Source: Pseudomonadota bacterium
GTDB taxonomy: Bacteria; Pseudomonadota; Gammaproteobacteria; Steroidobacterales; Steroidobacteraceae
Reading direction: 5' to 3'
Assembly: GCA_025356815.1 (NCBI GenBank)
Contig: JANXQL010000036.1
Span: forward strand, 1 to 50,258
Length of the DNA: 50,258 nt
The translations under genes were made by a program, and so were the position numbers. A model generated the notes under the pieces. The model had not been told where the DNA came from. It was given only the letters and a program-made list of their open reading frames with translations, and did no database searches. This document shows, piece by piece, positions 1 to 8,347 of the stretch. Within the stretch, counting starts at the first letter, position 1, and every line of letters starts with the position of its first letter.

Positions 1-230
1 GGGGACTGGCCAAGAACCTGAACCGCCTGGAAGTGACCGCTGCGCTGACCAATCTGTATCTCGTCCGACGACGATTGCTGAATGCGTAGGAGACGTGTCG
101 GTGAAAGTTAGGAAATGTGCGATATGGACGAGAAAGCCGCCAAGCGGCGGCGCGAAATCGCGCCGCTCTGCGCCACAAACCCAAAATCCTTGCCGCCCGC
201 CTCTGTCATGACCAGTTCTTCAGGGATTCC
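1..230 (+). mobile_element. Right end of an IS5-type insertion sequence (left part outside window)
   Basis: The window opens inside a transposase C-terminus and is followed by about 140 noncoding bases. A candidate right terminal repeat lies at 212-230, reading inward as GGAATCCCTGAAGAACTGG. It is followed directly by CTAA at 231-234, which fits the YTAR target preference known for IS5-group elements. The left end and left repeat are not in the window, so the exact boundary is inferred. Confidence 0.5.
3..89 (+). CDS. IS5-family transposase, C-terminal fragment (runs off left edge)
   Basis: The last 28 residues of a protein are visible, ending in a TAG at 87-89. They start GLAKNLNRLE and end LVRRRLLNA. 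This matches the conserved tail of IS5-family DDE transposases, which typically reads RGLAKN, then ANLYMVRRRLL, at the extreme C-terminus. The protein would cut and paste the flanking element. Only the tail is present, so catalytic residues and integrity cannot be judged. The call rests on recalled family similarity of this short tail; an unrelated protein is possible but less likely given the candidate terminal repeat downstream. Confidence 0.6.
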   Translation, partial: GLAKNLNRLEVTAALTNLYLVRRRLLNA

Positions 231-891
231 CTAAATCTAGCGTTGCCGCCGTCGACCCTAGCGGTCGCGACGGCAACCCTTCGGATACGCAACGTTTGGC
301 TCTCGTCAGGCACATGGAGTCGCAGTTGTCGCACATCGACGGGCGGGACCGAAGATCGATCACTGGGCCCCAAACCCCGCTTCGCTCCTGTTCTATGGCA
401 GAACCGGGCCCCTGCCAGCCTCCCGCGGCCATGATCTTGGGCTGTGCGGCGCTGAGCATGATCAGATCCTGGGACGCTCGCCGAATACCCGCTGCCGTGA
501 CTGGCTGCCGCGAAGCCGGCACCGATGCGGTGCTATTCGCTTGAACGTCCCCGCGACTTCGCAGGCCGGGCACCGCGCGAACGCACCCGAAATACAGCGA
601 CCGTCGACTCAATCAAGGCATCATCATGCGCGGCACCAAGACCCTCATCAATCCTCGATGAATTGCCACAGCGGCTCGCCAAGGCGCATCCTTGTGGATA
701 TGGTGGGTCGCCAAAGTGGCCTATGGATTGACGGGTAAAATGGACTGGACCACGAGCAGTAGCCACTGCAGGAAAACGCGATTCGTTGAGCGGAAAGGGG
801 CATCGCGGGGACAGCGTGGCCCGCCCACTGTCCTGGGCCGTGTACCGCTCAGAAGCATTGAACGGTGAGTCATCGTTGGGGGTCCTAAGAA
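231..891. other. Intergenic stretch without a recognisable gene
   Basis: About 660 bases lie between the IS end and the lipoprotein gene. The open frames here give Arg/Ser/Pro-rich translations typical of out-of-frame GC-rich DNA. None shows a domain or a convincing ribosome binding site. No RNA gene or strong terminator was seen. Confidence 0.5.
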
Positions 892-1581
892 ATGCACTGC
901 GCAGCGATCAATGCGTGCCTCATTGTGACAATCGCCATGGGGGGCTGTGCCCAGTTGCAGCCCGCCGCTCCGGCAGGCGTGCCCGTCGAGCCGGTATCAA
1001 TCCCCACGACACCGGCGGCCATTAGCCCCGCTGAAGCCTCCGCACAGACCGCATCGCGACCTGTTCCGGCACCACCTGTCAGCTCGGTCGCGCCACCCGC
1101 AGCACCCACCCCGGTGCGTGCCGCCGTGCGTCTCACCGGTTCAACGGCCACCAATGCAAGTACGACCACGGCGAAAGCGCCCGCCAATACTGCGGCGCCG
1201 CCGCCGGCAGCACCGATGGCACGGGCTGTGCCGCCGGCTGCTTCGGCCAAGCCCGAAGCGTCGGGGCCCAAGGCGTCCGTCGCCGAGACGCTCGACCTCG
1301 GCGCGCTCGAGCAACGGCTGCGGGAAACCCGCAGCATCGGGCTTTTCACCAAGTTGTCGCTCAAGAACCAGGTGGATGATTTGCTCGAGAAAGTCCGCAG
1401 CTATTACCGCGCGCAGGGCAAGCCACCGCCAACCCCACTGCGGCAGCACTATGATGGCCTGCTGTTGAAGGTAATCGCGCTGCTGCAGGACGGCGACCCG
1501 CCCCTGGCAGCCACCATACTGTCTTCGCGGGAAGCCATCTGGGGAATCCTGGCGGATCCGGTCAAGTTGTCGAAGACCTAA
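892..1581 (+). CDS. Pro/Ala-rich lipoprotein with conserved C-terminal domain, unknown function
   Basis: This is a 229-residue predicted exported protein. The first 18 residues are hydrophobic and end in GG-Cys19, an acceptable lipobox, so it may be a membrane-anchored lipoprotein. Residues 20-130 are a low-complexity Ala/Pro/Thr linker like those of envelope-spanning proteins. Residues 135-229 look folded and charged (LDLGALEQRL, then KNQVDDLLEKV, then a PLAATILSS segment) and are probably helical. I do not recognise the family. It lies 20 bases upstream of a second small secreted protein, which suggests cotranscription. A G-rich stretch upstream of the ATG could serve as ribosome binding site. 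Confidence 0.65.
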   Translation: MHCAAINACLIVTIAMGGCAQLQPAAPAGVPVEPVSIPTTPAAISPAEASAQTASRPVPAPPVSSVAPPAAPTPVRAAVRLTGSTATNASTTTAKAPANTAAPPPAAPMARAVPPAASAKPEASGPKASVAETLDLGALEQRLRETRSIGLFTKLSLKNQVDDLLEKVRSYYRAQGKPPPTPLRQHYDGLLLKVIALLQDGDPPLAATILSSREAIWGILADPVKLSKT

Positions 1582-1601
1582 TTTGGAAGGCAGGAGAACC
1601 T

Positions 1602-1853
1602 ATGAGCAAAGTCGCAATGAGTATGGTGCTGTTGGCCACCGCGGGGCTGGTCAGCGCGAGCGTGAAGGCGGCCGACGACTCCTCGCTGGGAGCCGACCTC
1701 AAAGTGACGATTGCGCTGCAGGGCAAGCCCTGCGACGAGGTCGTAAGTTCAAAGCGAAACGCCGATAGCGATTACACAGCGAACTGCAAAGACGGCAACC
1801 GCTATCACGTGTTCGTGAACGCGCAGGGCCGTGTGGTCGTCGACAAGCAGTGA
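1602..1853 (+). CDS. Small secreted protein (83 aa), unknown function
   Basis: This 83-residue protein has a clear Sec signal peptide: SK charge, a hydrophobic core and cleavage after VKA near residue 24. The mature part is about 59 residues. It has two cysteines (in GKPCDEV and TANCKDG) that could form a disulfide, and ends NAQGRVVVDKQ. The layout resembles small PepSY-like periplasmic proteins, but the assignment is weak. The start is supported by a GCAGGAG ribosome binding site at about 1590-1596. It follows the lipoprotein gene at 20 bases and is probably in the same transcript. Confidence 0.75.
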   Translation: MSKVAMSMVLLATAGLVSASVKAADDSSLGADLKVTIALQGKPCDEVVSSKRNADSDYTANCKDGNRYHVFVNAQGRVVVDKQ

Positions 1854-1975
1854 GGATCCGCCGCACGCCGGTGCTGCGCATTGCCCGCAACGACTGACCG
1901 ACCCCCTATGGCATGGGGATACGCCACCGATGACCGATGACAAAGTCGGCATTGCGCGGGAAATCGGCGGATCCT
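1853..1975. repeat. 11-bp perfect inverted repeat with a ~100-base spacer
   Basis: AGGATCCGCCG at 1853-1863 is matched by its exact reverse complement CGGCGGATCCT at 1965-1975. The left arm begins at the last base of the stop codon of the small secreted protein. It could be a long-range stem at the transcript end or the ends of a tiny mobile remnant. Chance similarity is not excluded. Confidence 0.4.
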
Positions 1976-2374
1976 GAGCTGCAATGCCATGTTGCGGTGC
2001 GCCACAAGGCAGCGATCGTTTCAGCCTGCCACACTCGGCGTATCCACAGCCCGGTACTCCCTGATCGCCGTCGTCCCATGCAGTGGGCGCCTGCCAGTGG
2101 ATTCTCCGGCGGCACCGACCGGATTCGTTGCAGGCCATATTTCAGCTGTTCCCGTCCGCGGTGTGTCCGATCGGATCGCCCGTGCCACGACAAGACAGCA
2201 CGCCGCCGGTGAATACGCAGGCTGTCCCGCGCGGATCCTTTGTATTGGCGTGACCTCGCTTTGGCGGCGCAAGCCCGCGCTGCTATCCTTCCTTTCGGGC
2301 TCGCTGCCGCATCGCTGACAATCGGCGAGGGAAGCTCGGCGTTCGTTGCCGGGCAGCGTTGGGGACTCATCGAT
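1976..2374. other. Intergenic stretch upstream of the aminotransferase
   Basis: No gene is supported here. An in-frame ATG at 2240 would extend the aminotransferase by 45 residues, but those residues have no counterpart I recognise in the family and no signal peptide logic. The stretch is therefore read as leader or promoter DNA. Confidence 0.45.
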
Positions 2375-3736
2375 ATGTCGACCAACACCCTCGCAAGGCG
2401 CATTCGCGAACTGAAGACTCGCGAAGATACTCGCTACCACAAGGCGCGCCCGAAGTCGGCGGCATTGCGCCGGCGTGCATCCGCGGTGATGCCGAACGGC
2501 GTACCCATGGCCTGGATGCGCGGCAGTTATCACCACGAGCCGCCGTGGGTCGCCGGTGCCGCTGGCGCGCACTTCACTGATGTCGATGGTTTCGACTACG
2601 CCGACTTCAACATCGCCGACATGTCGATGTTCTGCGGCTATGCGCCCGCGCCGGTGGTCCGCGCCACCCACGAGGCGATGCTGCGCGGCAACCAGTTCAT
2701 GCTGCCTGTGGAGGACGCGATCGAGGTGGCCGCGGAACTGGGTCGACGTTTCGGGTTGCCGCAGTGGCAGTTCACGTCGTCCGCCTCGCAGGCGAACATC
2801 GAGGCGATCCGCATCGCGCGCGTAGCGACCGGCCGCGAGAAGGTGCTTGTGTTCGAGGGCAAGTATCACGGCCATCTCGACCAGACGCTGGTGGCGCTCG
2901 ATCCACAAGGGCGCGTGGTACCGGAGGAGCGGGGCGTGTCGGCGCTGTCTGCGGCACAGTCGGTCGTAGTTCCATTTAACGACCCCGAGGTCTTGCGCGC
3001 AGCGCTACAGCGGGGCGACGTCGCGCTCGTGATGGCCGAGGCTGCGCTCACCAACAGCCACGTGCTCATCCTGCCCGATCCCGGCTTTCACGATGCGCTG
3101 CGCTCACTCACGCGAGAGGCGGGAGTGCTGCTGTGCATCGATGAGACTCACACCCAGGTGGTGGGCGCGGGCGGGCTCACGCGGGCCTGGGGCCTGGAAC
3201 CCGATCTCGTGACGGCCGGCAAGTCGATCGCGGCGGGAATTCCCTTTGGTGCATGGGGAATGACGGCGGCGATCGGCGAGCTCATGACGCAGCGCAAGGG
3301 CCCCGATGGCGAACGCGACGAACTGATCGCCACCGGTGGCACGCTGTTCGGCAACCCCCTCGGTTTGGCGGCGGCGCGCGCGGCGATGGAGGAGGTATTG
3401 ACGCCTGAAGCCTATGCCCACACGCAGGCGTTGGGTGGGCAACTCACGGCCGGAATGCGCGAATCCGTGCGGCGAGCCGGACTTCCTTGGTTCATTCATG
3501 GGCTTGGCCCGCGTGCGGGGTACGTCTTCGCCCCGCAACCGGCCCGAAATGCGACCGAGGCGCTTGCCGTGCATGACGATACCCTCGCCCGACTCATCCG
3601 CGTGTGGTTCGCGAATCGCGGCATCTGGGAGGCGATCGTAGGGGCAGGTCCCACCGTGCCGGTGCCGGGGAGTCCGGCAGATGTGGCTCTCTACCTGGAG
3701 GGCTTTGACGGCCTGCTACAGGCGCTCGTCACTTAG
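2375..3736 (+). CDS. Class III PLP aminotransferase, glutamate-1-semialdehyde aminomutase-like
   Basis: A cytosolic fold-type I PLP enzyme of 453 residues. Family marks are visible: KYHGH near 163-167, the cofactor-binding Asp256 in CIDETHT, and the Schiff-base lysine Lys283 in TAGKSIAAGIPFGAWG. The FGAWG continuation and overall length resemble the GSAM/HemL-like branch. The context is not tetrapyrrole synthesis, so it is more likely one of the many HemL-like aminotransferases acting on an amino or keto acid. The start at 2375 gives MSTNTLARRI with a GGGGA upstream. A longer frame from 2240 is rejected because the extra residues look like intergenic translation. The next gene is over 400 bases away, so it is probably monocistronic. 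Confidence 0.85.
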   Translation: MSTNTLARRIRELKTREDTRYHKARPKSAALRRRASAVMPNGVPMAWMRGSYHHEPPWVAGAAGAHFTDVDGFDYADFNIADMSMFCGYAPAPVVRATHEAMLRGNQFMLPVEDAIEVAAELGRRFGLPQWQFTSSASQANIEAIRIARVATGREKVLVFEGKYHGHLDQTLVALDPQGRVVPEERGVSALSAAQSVVVPFNDPEVLRAALQRGDVALVMAEAALTNSHVLILPDPGFHDALRSLTREAGVLLCIDETHTQVVGAGGLTRAWGLEPDLVTAGKSIAAGIPFGAWGMTAAIGELMTQRKGPDGERDELIATGGTLFGNPLGLAAARAAMEEVLTPEAYAHTQALGGQLTAGMRESVRRAGLPWFIHGLGPRAGYVFAPQPARNATEALAVHDDTLARLIRVWFANRGIWEAIVGAGPTVPVPGSPADVALYLEGFDGLLQALVT

Positions 3737-4150
3737 CGGCGGCAGAACCTGGCTGGATCGGGCCACGGATGCTGAGCGCGCATCGACGTCGCGCATTCCA
3801 GTGCCCTTGGTCGGTGCGGCGTGGCCCCCCCGGGGGGTTGGCCTGCCGGCGCCTTCGCTGCTCAAGGTGGGCGCAGTCGCGTCGCGACGATGCGCCGCAA
3901 TTCCGTCGGGAGATCCAGCCCATGTGGCCCGCGGAACAGCGCTGCCGCGGATGGGCCATTGTGGCTGTGCTCACGCGCGCAGGCTCGGGTCTTTCCCGTC
4001 GAGGCGAGCGAGCGTGGCGCCCCCTGCCGTTCGATCCTTGGCGCTGACGGGCGTGCCGCCCGCCTGCAGTATAAGATTGAGGTGCGGTTGCGCGCGGGCC
4101 GTTCCCCGACATTCCGGGTGTGGCGAACGAGCGCGGCGACGGAGGGGTGC
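3737..4150. other. Intergenic stretch; no 2Fe-2S subunit gene found
   Basis: These 414 bases separate the aminotransferase from the molybdopterin subunit. I looked for the small 2Fe-2S subunit that normally precedes IorB-type genes, using cysteine patterns such as CGxCGxC and CGFCTPG. None is present in any frame. The start of the downstream frame could be placed at 3821, but the preferred start is 4151. Confidence 0.55.
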
Positions 4151-6409
4151 ATGAAAATCGAGCAGAATCGAGTCGGAACCGATGACGTCCCGGTGGACAC
4201 CACGCGCCGCGCATTGCTGAAGGCCGGTGGCGGGCTCGTCATCGGTTTCACGTGGCTGGCGGGTTCGAAGGCGATGGCGTTCGCGAAGCCGATCCCGCAG
4301 CCCGGGGACGCGGCCATGGCCCGTGCCGACGGCAGTCCTGCGTTTGCGCCGAATGCATTCGTCCGTATCGGCAGCGACGGCAGCATCCGTCTGGTGATGC
4401 CGGAAGTCGAGATGGGGCAGGGCGCCTACACCGGTCAGGCGACGCTGCTGGGCGAGGAACTCGGGGTCGATCTCGACCAGATCACCCTGGAACATGCGCC
4501 GCCGAGCGAAGAGCTCTACGCTCTCGAGATACAAGGGTCCCAGAATACCGGTGGCTCGAACACGATCCGAGGTTGCTGGGATCTGCTGCGCCAGGCCGGC
4601 GCTGTCGCCCGCTCGATGCTAGTCGGCGCGGCGGCCAAGCGCTGGGGCGTCCCCGCCGACCAGTGTCGTGTCGAGCGCGGGGTCGTCCATCACGACGCTT
4701 CGCGTCGGACCTTGACCTTCGGTCAGGTCGCCGGCGACGCCTCGCACCAGCCGGTCCCGGACAAGCCCGCGCTCCTGTCCGCAAAGACGTTCCGCCTGAT
4801 TGGCAGGTCGCTGCGGCGGATCGACACCCCACCGAAGACGGATGGGTCGGCCACCTTTGGCATCGACGTGCGTGTCCCGGGCATGAAGGTCGCGGCCGTG
4901 GCCATGTCGCCGGTCGTCGGCGGCAAGGTGGCGCACCTGGACGATCGCAAGGCCCGTGCCATCGACGGCGTGGTCGATGTTGTAGTTCTAGACGACGTGG
5001 TGGCGGTGACGGCTGGCGACTACTGGACGGCGCACAAGGCGGTGGCGGCACTGCAGATTCGCTGGGATAGCGGAACCGGCGCGAAGATCTCGAGCGATGC
5101 GCTGTTCGCGGAACTCGCGGAGGCGTCCCGGACCGGCACCGCCCGGACCGGTAAGGAAATCGGCGCGGGGACGAAGGCGGGCGGCAAGACGGTTGAGGCG
5201 GTGTACGAATCGCCGATGCTCGCGCACGCGACAATGGAGCCGCAGAATGCCGTGATCTGGGTGAAACCGGGCAGTTGCGAAATCTGGGTCGGTACACAGG
5301 TGCCGACACGCGTCGTCGCCGCAGCGGCGGCGGCGACCGGTCTGCCACCCGAGCAGATCTTGGTCCACAACCACTATATCGGCGGTGGCTTCGGCCGTCG
5401 CCTCGAGGTCGATTCGGTCGCGCAGGCGGTGGCAATCGCCAAGCGTGTGAGCTATCCAATCAAGCTGGTGTGGTCGCGGGAGCAGGATCTCGCCCGCGAC
5501 TTCTTCCGGCCGCCGTACCACGATCACCTTGTCGCCACGCTCGATTCCAAGGGGTACCCGGCGACCTGGCGGCATCGCGTCACCAGCGATACGGTCCTCG
5601 ATCGCTGGAGTCCGGCTGACATGCCGAAGGACGGCGTCGATCCCGATGCGCTCGATGGGGCCGCCGAGCCGCCGTACTCGATTCCCGCACTCAAGGTGGA
5701 GTGGGTGCGACACGACCTGCCGAAGGCGGTCAAGATTGGCTGGTGGCGCGGCGTGGGTGCGACGCACAATCTCTTCCCGGTCGAGAGTTTCATCGACGAA
5801 CTCGCGCATGCGGCCGGCCAGGATCCGCTTGCGTACCGACGGGCGCTGCTCGCCCAGAATCCACGTGCGCGCGGCGTGCTCGACCTCGCCGCAACGAAGT
5901 TCGGCTGGGACAAGTCGCTAGACAAGGTCGACGGCCTGCGTATCGGTCGTGGCGTGGCTCTCGGTACGTCGATGGGCACGTTGATCTGCGCCATCCTCGA
6001 GGTCGGGGTGACGGCGCAGGGCGAGGTTCGGCTTCGTCGCGCCGTGGCGGTGGCCGACTGCGGCCAGGTCGTGAACCCGAATACCGTCGAGGCGCAGTTG
6101 CAGGGTGGGCTCGTATTCGGCCTGTCGGCCGCGCTGTGGGGCGAGGCGACACTCAAGGCCGGCGCGATCGAGCAGGGCAATTTCCACGACTATCGCGTCC
6201 TTCGGATGCACGAGACGCCTCGTATCGAGGCCTACACGGTGCCCAGCACCGAATCGCCCACAGGCATCGGCGAGCCGCCTACGGCGATTTCCGCGCCGGC
6301 ACTCGCCAATGCGGTGTTTGCCGCCACCGGCGTGCGGATCCGAAAGCTGCCGATCGCGCGCGCGGACCTTGCGGCAGGCGCGGCGGCTCGTGGCCAGGTG
6401 GTGATCTGA
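4151..6409 (+). CDS. Tat-exported molybdopterin-binding subunit, isoquinoline 1-oxidoreductase beta-like
   Basis: A 752-residue xanthine-oxidase-family large subunit of the IorB/aldehyde oxidase type, which hydroxylates N-heterocycles or aldehydes. It starts with a Tat signal, twin arginine at 19-20 in TTRRALLKAGGG, so it acts in the periplasm. Later marks include VEMGQGAYTGQ, the glycine-rich YIGGGFGRR segment, IGWWRGVGATHN, and near the C-terminus GIGEPPTA, whose Glu is the expected catalytic base. The start at 4151 has a GGAGGG ribosome binding site; the longer frame from 3821 lacks support. The stop is one base from the ATG of a multihaem cytochrome c, the usual electron acceptor partner. 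The 2Fe-2S subunit is absent from the neighbourhood. Confidence 0.85.
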   Translation: MKIEQNRVGTDDVPVDTTRRALLKAGGGLVIGFTWLAGSKAMAFAKPIPQPGDAAMARADGSPAFAPNAFVRIGSDGSIRLVMPEVEMGQGAYTGQATLLGEELGVDLDQITLEHAPPSEELYALEIQGSQNTGGSNTIRGCWDLLRQAGAVARSMLVGAAAKRWGVPADQCRVERGVVHHDASRRTLTFGQVAGDASHQPVPDKPALLSAKTFRLIGRSLRRIDTPPKTDGSATFGIDVRVPGMKVAAVAMSPVVGGKVAHLDDRKARAIDGVVDVVVLDDVVAVTAGDYWTAHKAVAALQIRWDSGTGAKISSDALFAELAEASRTGTARTGKEIGAGTKAGGKTVEAVYESPMLAHATMEPQNAVIWVKPGSCEIWVGTQVPTRVVAAAAAATGLPPEQILVHNHYIGGGFGRRLEVDSVAQAVAIAKRVSYPIKLVWSREQDLARDFFRPPYHDHLVATLDSKGYPATWRHRVTSDTVLDRWSPADMPKDGVDPDALDGAAEPPYSIPALKVEWVRHDLPKAVKIGWWRGVGATHNLFPVESFIDELAHAAGQDPLAYRRALLAQNPRARGVLDLAATKFGWDKSLDKVDGLRIGRGVALGTSMGTLICAILEVGVTAQGEVRLRRAVAVADCGQVVNPNTVEAQLQGGLVFGLSAALWGEATLKAGAIEQGNFHDYRVLRMHETPRIEAYTVPSTESPTGIGEPPTAISAPALANAVFAATGVRIRKLPIARADLAAGAAARGQVVI

Positions 6410-6410
6410 C

Positions 6411-7652
6411 ATGCGCAACCTGAAGCTGGTGTTGATCGTGATCGCCGTGGCCCTGATCGGGTTCGTCGGTTTCGCCATGTATCGCGACGGCAAGGCGCGG
6501 ATTGACCACGGAGCCGCCGACGGGCCGCTGGCGTTGACCGGGACCGCTGTCGAGCGAGGTCGCTATCTCGCGGCGGCAGCCGACTGCACTGCGTGCCACA
6601 CGCTGCCGGGCAGCGATGAATATGCCGGCGGCGTGGCCTTCAGGCTGCCGTTCGGGACCCTCTACTCCAGCAATCTCACAGCCGATCCCGAGACAGGCCT
6701 CGGCGGCTGGACCGAAGACGAGTTCGTCAATGCCGTCCGGGCGGGAGTCGCCCGCGGTGGCCGGCACCTCTATCCGGCGCATCCCTACACATCGTATGCC
6801 GGAATGGCGCGCAATGACGTCCTCGCGATAAAGGCCTATCTCGACAGTTTGCCGGCGGTAAAGAACGCCGTACCGGTGAGCGAGCTGTCGTTCCCCTATT
6901 CGCAGCGGGGCCTCATGCCGCTATGGAACGCACTGTACCTGCCGTCGGTCGGATTCAAGGCCGATGTCGCCCACGACGAGAACTGGAATCGGGGGGCGTA
7001 TCTTGCGAATGAGCTCGGTCACTGTGGCGAGTGCCACACGCCCCGCAATGCCGCGTACGCTGCCAGGGACGGTCAGGCGCTGTCCGGTGCCGTGACGCAG
7101 GGCTGGAAGGCCTACGACATCACGGCGGCCGGTCTTGCCACTTGGACGGCCGAAGCGCTCGAGACCTATCTCGCGACGGGACATGCGCCGAATCACGGAA
7201 TCGCAGCGGGTCCGATGAAAGCGGTCGTTGCCTTCGATACCGAGCAGCTGTCCGTGGACGACCGACGTGCGTTGGTGCGCTACCTGCTCGGTGATGCTCC
7301 GCGAACGGCGGCACCATCCGTCCAGAGTGTCGCAGACCCAGCGTCTGTCGGCGCGAAGCTGTATGCCGGTGCCTGTGCCGGATGCCATGCGCCAGACCCG
7401 CGTGCCGCCGGTGACGGCTCGGCGACGCTGACCGGCGCGAGTTCCGTACGCGATCCTGGTGGCACCAACGTGCTGCGCCTGCTCGCGGAAGGCTCGCAAC
7501 ATGGCGCAGACACCGGCTTCGCGATGCCTGTGTTCGCGCGCGGCTACAGCGACGCCGAGCGCGCGGCATTGGCAAATTATGTGCTGGCGCAGTGGGGCGG
7601 GTTGACGCCCAAACTCACACCGAACGATGCCGAGATTGCCGCGCTCCCCTGA
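6411..7652 (+). CDS. Membrane-anchored three-haem cytochrome c, electron acceptor of the molybdoenzyme
   Basis: A 413-residue periplasmic c-type cytochrome with an uncleaved N-terminal anchor (residues 4-23, hydrophobic). Three CxxCH haem sites are visible: CTACH at 59-63, CGECH at 205-209 and CAGCH at 322-326. Each lies in its own cytochrome c domain, the plan of alcohol/aldehyde dehydrogenase cytochrome subunits and of cytochromes paired with IorB-type proteins. The ATG follows the stop of the molybdopterin subunit by one base, so the two are almost certainly translationally coupled. It probably passes electrons from substrate oxidation to the quinone pool or a terminal oxidase. Confidence 0.88.
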   Translation: MRNLKLVLIVIAVALIGFVGFAMYRDGKARIDHGAADGPLALTGTAVERGRYLAAAADCTACHTLPGSDEYAGGVAFRLPFGTLYSSNLTADPETGLGGWTEDEFVNAVRAGVARGGRHLYPAHPYTSYAGMARNDVLAIKAYLDSLPAVKNAVPVSELSFPYSQRGLMPLWNALYLPSVGFKADVAHDENWNRGAYLANELGHCGECHTPRNAAYAARDGQALSGAVTQGWKAYDITAAGLATWTAEALETYLATGHAPNHGIAAGPMKAVVAFDTEQLSVDDRRALVRYLLGDAPRTAAPSVQSVADPASVGAKLYAGACAGCHAPDPRAAGDGSATLTGASSVRDPGGTNVLRLLAEGSQHGADTGFAMPVFARGYSDAERAALANYVLAQWGGLTPKLTPNDAEIAALP

Positions 7653-8347
7653 TCGTAGAGATCACTTTCGGCCAGGGCAGCGCTGAGCGTGCGGTGCCGA
7701 CTCGTCCGAGGCCGCGGCGTGACACGCCGCGGTCGCAAGTGATCGACACGGCCGTGACGGATATGGGTCGAATCGTGATCGGTGAGACCACGATGATCTG
7801 GTTGGAAACGCCGGCGAAGACGTCGACGATCGTCTTCTGGTACGAGCAGCGCACTGTGTTGGCGCTCGGGCGCCCCAGCGGGAAATGGACGCTCCTTCGA
7901 AACACTTGCCCAGATCCGGCGAGTTTGGAGGGCGGTGAGCCCGCGATTGGGACGACGCCTTGGCCTTTTGGCGCTCATGCCCTGGAGACATCTCGATTGC
8001 TCGCGTGCTGCACTTTGCAACGGATTGATGAGCATCCCTCGGGTCGGTCGATTTGTTCCGCTGCTATCTCGCGCTCTTGCTCGCTGCTGCGGATTCCCGC
8101 GCGCGTGCACGAAGGCAACAACGCTCGCAATTCGCGGGCCGGTTCCCGCGTGCGTCCTCTCCGCCGATCGGAGCGCCGGACTGCAGGAATACGCAGTCTT
8201 GACGCGACTCGCCCCAAGCCCGGCGCTAGACCGTACAGGAACTGCCGAACATCGCTGGTGCGTGAATAGCCACATCGTACAGCGGGTTAAATTGGAAGCG
8301 GCTATCTTACGGAAAGCACCAACATTAAACGAACATCCGAAGACACC
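7653..8347. other. Intergenic stretch before the decarboxylase
   Basis: About 695 bases. Apart from the palindrome at 7712-7732 I see no supported gene. Overlapping open frames of 225-232 codons on both strands have Arg/Ser-rich translations without domains. The last 60 bases before the decarboxylase are less GC-rich (TTAAATTGG, ACATTAAACG) and probably contain its promoter. Confidence 0.45.
7712..7732. terminator. Perfect 21-base palindrome, possible terminator
   Basis: CCGCGGCGTG, a central A, and CACGCCGCGG form a perfect palindrome about 60 bases after the cytochrome stop codon. As RNA it can make an 8-bp GC stem with a TGACA loop. No T-run follows, so a classical intrinsic terminator is uncertain; a protein binding site is an alternative. 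Confidence 0.4.

Noticed and set aside
2240-2374. 45-residue N-terminal extension of the class III aminotransferase
   Set aside because: The extension has no family counterpart; ATG 2375 gives the expected N-terminus.
3821-4150. 110-residue N-terminal extension of the molybdopterin subunit
   Set aside because: It would bury the Tat signal inside the protein; the ATG at 4151 has a strong GGAGGG and begins directly before the twin arginine.
7577-8275. Open frames of 225 and 232 codons on both strands between the cytochrome and the decarboxylase
   Set aside because: They overlap each other, have Arg/Ser-rich translations, no domain and no ribosome binding site; typical of GC-rich noncoding DNA.
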